DNA of 38,755 bases from an uncultured Burkholderiales bacterium (GTDB lineage: Bacteria > Pseudomonadota > Gammaproteobacteria > Burkholderiales > Burkholderiaceae_C). The notes below the pieces were generated by a model that worked only from the letters and a program-made list of their open reading frames with translations, was not told the origin of the DNA and ran no database searches. The number at the start of each line of letters is the position of its first letter. Within the stretch, counting starts at the first letter, position 1. Location: contig CAIKYO010000053.1 of assembly GCA_903831655.1 (NCBI GenBank), forward strand, positions 1-38,755. Reading direction: 5' to 3'. This document shows, piece after piece, positions 33,063-38,755 of the stretch. The position numbers and the translations under genes were made by a program.

Positions 33063-34261
33063 TGCGAAGTCGCTAAAAATTCTTGAACCACGGGGGTCAG
33101 TCTGGCTACTATTTCATCGCACTCTTGGCGAGTGATGATGAGCGCTGGCACCAAGCGAATGACCGAGTCTGCTGTGACCGAGAGCAGCAATCCAGCTTCC
33201 AGCGCTTTTTGCATGATGACCGAGCAAGGACGGTTGAGTTCGATGCCGATCATCAAACCCTTGCCCCTGACTTCTTTGAAGCCCTCAAGAGGTGAGAGCG
33301 CTTTGTGCAACTGGGCTTGCAAATACTCACCCATTTCTTGAGCGTTCTCAAGCAAGTGATCCTCTTTCATGATCCGCATGGTCTCAATGCCCGCTCTCAT
33401 GGCCAAAGGGTTACCTCCAAAGGTTGATCCATGGTTACCAGGGCCAAAGATGTGAGCTGCTTTTGGACCCGCCACCACCGCACCAATGGGCACACCTGAG
33501 CCCAGTCCCTTGGCCAAGGGCATAACATCGGGTTGAATGCCCGCCCATTGGTGGGCAAACCATTTGCCTGTTCTGCCCATGCCGCACTGAACCTCATCGA
33601 TCATAAAGAGCCAATCGCGCTCATCGCACAAGGCTCGCACGTCGCGCAAATAATCGAGTTGCATCTCGTGAATGCCACCCTCACCTTGGATGGCCTCCAA
33701 GAAAACAGCCACCACATTGGGGTTGTTTTGGGTCGCCGCTTTTAGACTGTCCAAATCGTTGATGGGTACTCGGATAAAGCCCTCCACCATGGGGCCAAAG
33801 CCAGTTTGAATTTTTGTGTTCCCAGTTGCAGAGAGCGTTGCAATGGATCGGCCATGAAAGGCTTTTTCATAGACCACAATCTCGGGGCGCTCAATGCCTT
33901 TGTCGTGACCAAATTTTCTTGCAAGCTTGAGGGCTGCCTCATTGGCCTCTAAGCCCGTTGAGCAAAAAAAGACGTTCTCCATGCCCGATGCTTGTACCAA
34001 CAGGTCGGCCAACGTTTCTTGGCCAGGGACATGGTAGTAATTGCAGCTGTGAATCATCAATGAGATTTGTTCTTGCAAGGCCGGTACGAGTTTTGGATGT
34101 GCATGCCCCAAAGTGTTGACGGCAATGCCAGCCAAACCATCGAGGTACTTCTTGCCCTCTGTATCCCAAACCCACAGCCCTTGACCGTGAGAGACCCTCA
34201 TGGGCAATCTGCCATAGGTGTTCATGACGTGTGTGGGGGGTGTCGTCGGTGTGGCGGTCAT
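33059..34261 (-). CDS. argD: Acetylornithine aminotransferase
   Basis: PLP-dependent class III aminotransferase making N-acetylornithine from its semialdehyde (and probably N-succinyl-diaminopimelate in lysine synthesis, as known for ArgD). The 400-aa protein has 'STGLEANEAALKLAR', 'FHGRS', 'EAIQGEGGI', PLP-contacting D222 in 'MIDEVQCGMGRTG', and Schiff-base K251 in 'PLAKGLGSGVPIGA'. 'GNHGSTFGGNPLA' follows. It is first in the operon argD-argF-ykgJ-like and divergent from the DUF3579 gene. Confidence 0.95.
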   Translation of the reverse strand: MTATPTTPPTHVMNTYGRLPMRVSHGQGLWVWDTEGKKYLDGLAGIAVNTLGHAHPKLVPALQEQISLMIHSCNYYHVPGQETLADLLVQASGMENVFFCSTGLEANEAALKLARKFGHDKGIERPEIVVYEKAFHGRSIATLSATGNTKIQTGFGPMVEGFIRVPINDLDSLKAATQNNPNVVAVFLEAIQGEGGIHEMQLDYLRDVRALCDERDWLFMIDEVQCGMGRTGKWFAHQWAGIQPDVMPLAKGLGSGVPIGAVVAGPKAAHIFGPGNHGSTFGGNPLAMRAGIETMRIMKEDHLLENAQEMGEYLQAQLHKALSPLEGFKEVRGKGLMIGIELNRPCSVIMQKALEAGLLLSVTADSVIRLVPALIITRQECDEIVARLTPVVQEFLATSQ

Positions 34262-34590
34262 CTTGATACTTTGGGTTGAGAGTGTTGAAAGAGCAAGGCA
34301 AGGGATCGATTCGCCCCGAGTCGGTCAAGGAACTTCAGGTGCTCAATTTTGGTGAACATCTGCCTTGAATGCTTGAACAAAGAACAATCCACTATTTTAA
34401 GGGGCAGCGCGCTTTTAGTGAAACGTCTCTAATTACAATGCATTTGAAAAAAAAGCCTGAACATTTACAAAACCGTTGTGTACAAATTCCTATGCTCTGG
34501 ATACAATTTGATTGTGCACTGCAATATCGGGACTTGTGTTTCATGGCCCTTTGAGTGTTGCTTTTTAGAATCAATTTTTGTTTTTTGCAA
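34262..34590. promoter_or_regulatory. Divergent intergenic region between argD and the DUF3579 gene
   Basis: A 329-base gene-free stretch. It is AT-rich in the right half and holds a TACAAT hexamer near 34501 with a weak TGTACA about 18 bases before it, a possible + promoter for the DUF3579 gene. No convincing hairpin, ARG box or small gene stands out. Confidence 0.3.
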
Positions 34591-34938
34591 ATGACTTCTC
34601 CAGACCACCAAGAATTTCTGATCGTAGGCGTGACCTCAGCAGGTAAAACATTCCGTCCCAGCGATTGGGCGGAGCGCTTGGCGGGTGTGATGAGTTCCTT
34701 TCGTCCAGGCGGTCCTCGCCCTGGTAGTCACCTCAGTTACTCTCCTTGGTGTGTGCCCAACACATTCAAGGGTTTCAAATGCGTGGTGGTCAATACTCGC
34801 TTGAAATCAGCAGAGCCCATGGCTTGGGACTTTGTCATGAATTTTGCCAGGGACAATGATCTGTTCGTGAGCGAATCCAGTTTGTTGCCGGAAGTCTTCC
34901 CTCCCGTGTCTCACCCCAAAGTACCCGCTCACATTTGA
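34591..34938 (+). CDS. DUF3579-family protein
   Basis: A conserved 115-aa beta-proteobacterial protein of unknown function. The ATG at 34591 begins 'MTSPDHQEFLIVGVTSAGKTFRPSDWAERLAGVMSSF', the usual start of the family; the open frame 12 codons upstream is hydrophobic and lacks support. 'RPGSHLSYSPWCVPN' and 'CVVVNTRL' are typical blocks. No signal peptide or membrane segment. Its place between the arginine genes and rpsT is conserved in Burkholderiales, which suggests housekeeping rather than purine metabolism. Confidence 0.85.
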   Translation: MTSPDHQEFLIVGVTSAGKTFRPSDWAERLAGVMSSFRPGGPRPGSHLSYSPWCVPNTFKGFKCVVVNTRLKSAEPMAWDFVMNFARDNDLFVSESSLLPEVFPPVSHPKVPAHI

Positions 34939-35012
34939 GTTGAGGGGTCTTTTTTGCCTGCTTTCAGGCCTTTGATGTCGTTTTGGGCTGCTCTGATAGA
35001 GGATGGCCCACA

Positions 35013-35039
35013 AAAAAGCCGCTGATGAAGCGGCTTTTT
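35013..35039. terminator. Bidirectional intrinsic terminator between DUF3579 gene and rpsT
   Basis: Stem AAAAAGCCGC (35013-35022) and GCGGCTTTTT (35030-35039), 7-base loop, with A and T tracts on both sides, so it can stop transcription from both convergent genes. A second dyad GTCTGAT-GA-ATCAGAC lies at 35084-35099, closer to rpsT. Confidence 0.85.
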
Positions 35040-35124
35040 GTTTTTTGCTTTTCTTTGCTGACAGCGCACCCTCTCAAACGGCAGTCTGATGAATCAGACC
35101 GGGCGAGGTGCGACCTAAAATGAA

Positions 35125-35424
35125 TTAGGCTGCGAGGGCCAAGGCTTTGACCTTGGTTGAGAGACGGCTCTTGTCACGAGCAGCCTTGTTTTTGTGAAAG
35201 ATGCCTTTGTCAGCAATGGTGTCAACCACAGCTTGCATGGTGGCAAACAATTCACTGGCTTTAGTTTTATCTCCCGCTAAAACGGCTTTTTCAACGTTTT
35301 TAACGGCAGTGCGGTATTTGGAGCGCAAAGATGTGTTGGCTGCATTGAGCTTGACGTCTTGACGCGCGCGCTTGCGGCCTGAGGCCAGGCGCGGGTTCTT
35401 TTTCTTGGGTTTAGCAGATGCCAT
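35125..35424 (-). CDS. rpsT: 30S ribosomal protein S20
   Basis: Binds 16S rRNA early in small-subunit assembly. The 99-aa basic protein starts '[22 protein letters not shown]' and contains '[21 protein letters not shown]' and '[24 protein letters not shown]', all standard for S20. I start it at the ATG 35424 rather than an in-frame TTG six bases upstream because an AAGGA lies at a suitable distance before the ATG. It is a single-gene unit. Confidence 0.97.
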   Translation of the reverse strand: MASAKPKKKNPRLASGRKRARQDVKLNAANTSLRSKYRTAVKNVEKAVLAGDKTKASELFATMQAVVDTIADKGIFHKNKAARDKSRLSTKVKALALAA

Positions 35425-35526
35425 GGGCAAGGTTCCTTAAATTGTGTCTGTGGATGATGTCAGCAAAGCCCAACATTATAGCAAATTGATTTCTTAAGGC
35501 TGTCTTGTGGGCGCTACACTTGGGGC

Positions 35527-37098
35527 GTGAGTTTATTCAAATCCGCCTCCACTGTTTCCCTCTTGACCTTGCTCTCTCGCATCTGCGGCATGCTTAGAGA
35601 GCTCTTGGTGGCTTCTATTTTTGGTGCTTCTGTCCTCACAGACGCCTTCAATGTTGCATTTCGAATCCCCAACTTGTTTCGCCGCCTTTTTGCTGAAGGA
35701 GCCTTCAGCCAGGCCTTTGTCCCGGTTTTGTCCTCGACTTTGGCCAGCGAAGGTGAGGAGAAAACCCATCTTTTGATCGCTCAAGTGGCCACCATCATGG
35801 TCTGGGTTTTGGTTGGGGTGAGCGCACTGGGTGTTTTGGCCTCCCCCCTCTTGGTTTGGATCATGGCCAGTGGACTCGAGCAGCAACCCCAGGGCATGCA
35901 AGCTGCCATTGTCATGACGCGCTGGATGTTTCCCTACATAGGCTTCATGTCCTTGGTGGCTTTGGCCGCTGGAATTTTGAACACTTGGAGGCGATTTGCT
36001 GTCCCCGCAGCAACGCCTGTGCTCTTAAACCTTTGCATGATCGCCTCAGCTTGGTTTTTGACCCCTTGGATTGAATCCTTGGGATACCCGGGCATTTATG
36101 CCTTGGCGCTGGGTGTGATGTTGGGCGGCGTGCTGCAACTTTGGGTGCAAGTGGCTGCCCTTAAAAAGCGGGGTCTTTGGCCCTCCATTGGACTGGGGTG
36201 GGGTACATTCCAGCAGGCATTGCACGCACCCGGTCCCCAAAAGATCTTGCACCTCATGGTCCCCTCGCTTTTGGGTGTGAGCGTGGCCCAACTCTCCCTT
36301 TTGATCAACACCCAAATTGCCTCCCACATGGTCACGGGTAGTGTGAGCTGGCTCAATTACGCAGACCGTTTGATGGAGTTCCCAACGGCCATGCTTGGCG
36401 TAGCGTTGAGTGTGGTGCTCACCCCTCAACTCGCCAAAGCCAAGAGCTCCAACGACACGCTCGCCTACTCCTCTTTGTTGGATTGGGGTTTGAGGTGGGT
36501 GTTTGTCTTGAGTTGCCCGGCGGCTTTGGCCTTGTTGCTGTTCTCAACGCCCATGGTCTGCATGCTCTACAACTATGGTCGTTTCAGTCCCCTCGATGTT
36601 GAGCAGACACAAATCGCCTTGATGGGTTACGGCGTTGGACTCATGGGCTTGGTGGCCATCAAAGTCTTGGCGCCGGGTTTTTATGCCCAGCAAGACACCA
36701 AGACCCCCGTCAAAATAGCGATCGTCGTCTTGGTGCTTACCCAGCTCATGAACTTCCTTTGGGTTCCACTTTTTGCTCACGCTGGATTGGCTTTGTCGAT
36801 TGGCTTGGGGGCCATGTTCAATGCCCTTTGCCTGTGGTATTACCTTAAAAAGTCAGGCTCCTACCGGCCGCAGATGGGTTGGTCGGTCTTGTTTTTCCAA
36901 GTGCTTGGTGCGGGCAGTTTGATGGGCATCTTTTTGTATTGGGCCAATGCCCATTGGGATTGGATTGGCATGAGATCAGAGCCCCTTTTGCGTGTCACCC
37001 TGGCGCTGGGTGTCATGGGCTTGAGTGTTGTGATTTATTTGGTTACATTGTGGCTCATGGGTCTGCGCTTTAAGCGTTTCATCAACCCCCATCTTTGA
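35527..37098 (+). CDS. murJ: Lipid II flippase MurJ (MviN)
   Basis: Inner-membrane flippase moving lipid II for peptidoglycan synthesis. The 523-aa protein has about 14 hydrophobic helices; family signatures are 'SRICGMLRELLVASIFGAS' at the N-terminus, 'FRIPNLFRRLFAEGAFSQAFVPVL' (residues about 46-69) and 'KVLAPGFYAQQDTKTPVKIAI'. It starts with GTG at 35527 in a 102-base region divergent from rpsT, an arrangement common in Burkholderiales. It is followed by the SirB1-family gene on the same strand. Confidence 0.95.
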   Translation: MSLFKSASTVSLLTLLSRICGMLRELLVASIFGASVLTDAFNVAFRIPNLFRRLFAEGAFSQAFVPVLSSTLASEGEEKTHLLIAQVATIMVWVLVGVSALGVLASPLLVWIMASGLEQQPQGMQAAIVMTRWMFPYIGFMSLVALAAGILNTWRRFAVPAATPVLLNLCMIASAWFLTPWIESLGYPGIYALALGVMLGGVLQLWVQVAALKKRGLWPSIGLGWGTFQQALHAPGPQKILHLMVPSLLGVSVAQLSLLINTQIASHMVTGSVSWLNYADRLMEFPTAMLGVALSVVLTPQLAKAKSSNDTLAYSSLLDWGLRWVFVLSCPAALALLLFSTPMVCMLYNYGRFSPLDVEQTQIALMGYGVGLMGLVAIKVLAPGFYAQQDTKTPVKIAIVVLVLTQLMNFLWVPLFAHAGLALSIGLGAMFNALCLWYYLKKSGSYRPQMGWSVLFFQVLGAGSLMGIFLYWANAHWDWIGMRSEPLLRVTLALGVMGLSVVIYLVTLWLMGLRFKRFINPHL

Positions 37099-37157
37099 AG
37101 TCAAAGGCCCCTTTGAGGGCTCCATGCTCTAAGACAACCCAAAACGGTGCGATTTAA

Positions 37158-37892
37158 ATGGACTTTAAGCTTGAAACACCCTCAGCACTGAGTTATTTTT
37201 CACAATTGGTGCAAAGTGATGATTCACTCCCGTTGCTTGAAGCTGCGGCCAGTTTGGGGCAAGATGAGTATGCCGATTTGGATGTCCAACAAGTTCTCAA
37301 TGAGGTCGATCAACTCATCTTCAGACTCAAGAGAAGGTTGCCCGCTGATGCGAGTGCCATGCACCGTTTGAGGGTGCTCAATAAACTCTTTTTTGATGAG
37401 TTGGGGTTTCGAGGCAACGTCAACCACTACTACGATCCTGATAACAGTTTCATCCATTGCGTGCTTAAGACGCGAAAAGGCATCCCGATCAGCTTGTCGG
37501 TCTTGTGGCTAGAGTTGGCGACAAGCCTGGGTTTAGATGCAACTGGCGTTAATTTTCCGGGGCACTTTTTGCTCAAAGTGATGTTGCCCTATCCACATGC
37601 AGGCCAAGTCATCATTGACCCTTTTACGGGCATGTCACTCTCCAAGGAGGCTCTTTTAGAGCGATTGAACTTGAGCCAGTTGCAGGAGTTTGAATTGAGC
37701 GGGCCCTCGGGCTCAGCACCGAGTGCTGAGGAGATGCTCAAGCATTTTTTGACCAGTGCCACTGATCGTCAAATTCTCACGCGCATGTTGGGCAATTTAG
37801 CAGATATTTACAGCAATCAAAGTGATGTTCCAAGGTTGCAACAAATCGAACAACGCTTGGCAGCCCTTACTCCCTATGCCCCAAAGGCTTAG
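37158..37892 (+). CDS. SirB1-family protein (transglutaminase-like/TPR)
   Basis: A 244-aa cytoplasmic protein of the SirB1 N-terminal domain family. Signatures are '[18 protein letters not shown]', '[31 protein letters not shown]' and '[12 protein letters not shown]'. The fold is related to transglutaminase-like proteases, but the activity is unknown. The C-terminal 60 residues look like a short helical repeat region. It follows murJ by 59 bases. Its stop overlaps the stop of purM by convergent ends at 37889-37892. Confidence 0.87.
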   Translation: MDFKLETPSALSYFSQLVQSDDSLPLLEAAASLGQDEYADLDVQQVLNEVDQLIFRLKRRLPADASAMHRLRVLNKLFFDELGFRGNVNHYYDPDNSFIHCVLKTRKGIPISLSVLWLELATSLGLDATGVNFPGHFLLKVMLPYPHAGQVIIDPFTGMSLSKEALLERLNLSQLQEFELSGPSGSAPSAEEMLKHFLTSATDRQILTRMLGNLADIYSNQSDVPRLQQIEQRLAALTPYAPKA

Positions 37893-38755
37893 AGGACTCG
37901 AACCTGAGGTCCTGATGGTGTGTGAGGCACCACACGGCCAATTTCATAAACTTGCTCGCCCAACGATTCCAATGCCGCTTTGCAGCCTTGGGCATGTGCA
38001 GCATCAATCACCAGCGCCATTCCAATGCCATTGTTAAACGTTCGATTCATTTCAACTTCATCGAGTTGAGCGCTTTTTTGAATCCAGTCAAAGAGTTGGG
38101 TTTTGGGCCAAGCTGCTCTGTTCAATTCGATGCCCACTTGAGCGGGCAGCACTCTGGGTAAGTTCTCAATCAAGCCCCCTCCCGTGATGTGTGCCAACGC
38201 TTTAATCGGGTGGTGCTTGAGGACTTCAAGAACGGTTTTTACGTAAATGCGAGTGGGGGCCATCAAGGCGGTTTTGAACGCCATCCCGTCAAGCTCTGTG
38301 GGCAAGCTTTGACCCTCGTTTTTGAGGTGAGAGAGGAGCTTTCTAACCAATGAGAATCCGTTTGAATGGACGCCGCTTGAGGCAAGTCCCAAGACCACAT
38401 CTGAGGGCGCAATGTTTTGGCCTGTGAGTATTTTTGACTTCTCAACCACGCCTACCGCAAACCCAGCCAAGTCGTATTCGCCAGGAGGATACATGTCAGG
38501 CATCTCCGCTGTCTCCCCTCCAATGAGAGCACACGCGCTCAATTCGCAACCCTTGGCAATGCCCTCGATCACGGTGCTGGCGGTGTCAATGTCGAGCTTG
38601 CCGCAAGCAAAGTAGTCCAAGAAGTAAAGAGGCTCCGCGCCTTGAACCAAAATGTCGTTCACGCTCATTGCGACCAAATCAATGCCAACTCCAGCGTGCA
38701 TCTGCCACTCGATGGCCAATTTGAGCTTGGTGCCCACGCCGTCAGTGCCAGAGAC
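37889..38755 (-). CDS. purM: Phosphoribosylformylglycinamidine cyclo-ligase (AIR synthetase), 5' partial
   Basis: Fifth step of purine synthesis: FGAM plus ATP to AIR. The visible 288 residues include '[14 protein letters not shown]' at the window edge, '[17 protein letters not shown]', '[27 protein letters not shown]' and '[16 protein letters not shown]', all PurM hallmarks. The usual length is about 345 aa, so about 55-60 N-terminal residues lie outside the window. The C-terminus is complete. The gene is convergent with the SirB1-family gene. Confidence 0.95.
   Translation of the reverse strand, partial: VSGTDGVGTKLKLAIEWQMHAGVGIDLVAMSVNDILVQGAEPLYFLDYFACGKLDIDTASTVIEGIAKGCELSACALIGGETAEMPDMYPPGEYDLAGFAVGVVEKSKILTGQNIAPSDVVLGLASSGVHSNGFSLVRKLLSHLKNEGQSLPTELDGMAFKTALMAPTRIYVKTVLEVLKHHPIKALAHITGGGLIENLPRVLPAQVGIELNRAAWPKTQLFDWIQKSAQLDEVEMNRTFNNGIGMALVIDAAHAQGCKAALESLGEQVYEIGRVVPHTPSGPQVRVL

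Noticed and set aside
37139-37151. CCAAAACGGTGCG shared with the gap at 10777-10789
   Set aside because: A single shared 13-base word in a window of this size is expected by chance, and the flanks do not match.
1-38755. tRNA genes, insertion sequences, CRISPR arrays, prophage or toxin-antitoxin genes
   Set aside because: None seen: no cloverleaf-like segments in the gaps, no transposase or integrase-like proteins, and no regularly spaced repeats.

Overview
The window looks like a chromosomal segment of a beta-proteobacterium, most likely Burkholderiales (Comamonadaceae-like). The evidence is the order argD-argF / DUF3579 gene / rpsT / murJ / sirB1-like / purM at the right end, a UreD of beta-proteobacterial type, and a membrane-bound cytochrome c urate oxidase (PuuD). 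Gene packing is dense, with many ATGA start/stop overlaps. I see no tRNA, rRNA, insertion sequence, phage gene or CRISPR array.

Left end (1-4342): a truncated YVTN beta-propeller protein, a periplasmic polysaccharide deacetylase, a sterol-desaturase-family membrane hydroxylase and an MFS exporter, all on +. Next (4362-7694, minus strand) comes a compact group read as: an unknown single-pass membrane protein, a potassium channel, then a lone urease accessory gene ureD. The channel carries two complete voltage-sensor domains in tandem but only one pore. I consider this VSD-VSD-pore layout the most unusual item in the window.

The centre (7979 to about 31805) is a purine-nitrogen island. One arm (minus strand) encodes an SsuABC/NMT1-type ABC importer, a divergent M20 peptidase-fold protein, a UraD::AllC fusion and the allantoinase PuuE. 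The divergent arm (+) encodes 5-hydroxyisourate hydrolase, xanthine dehydrogenase XdhABC and the urate oxidase PuuD. Then follow an 8-oxoguanine deaminase (-), a glycerate kinase (+), a four-gene BMP-type nucleoside/purine ABC importer, an adenine/adenosine deaminase and an FAD monooxygenase. Together they form a funnel: import of purine compounds; adenine to hypoxanthine to xanthine to urate by deaminase plus XDH; 8-oxoguanine directly to urate; urate to 5-hydroxyisourate, OHCU, allantoin, allantoate and ureidoglycine, with release of ammonia. Glyoxylate carbon could end at the glycerate kinase, but the intervening enzymes are not in the window. No dedicated regulator is present. The BMP importer has a near-consensus sigma-54 promoter with NtrC-like half-sites upstream, and the 8-oxoguanine deaminase has a sigma-70 promoter overlaid by an inverted repeat and a direct repeat.

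The right end (31808-38755) is housekeeping: argD-argF-ykgJ-like (minus), DUF3579 gene (+), rpsT (-), murJ and a SirB1-family gene (+), and purM (-), which is cut by the window edge.
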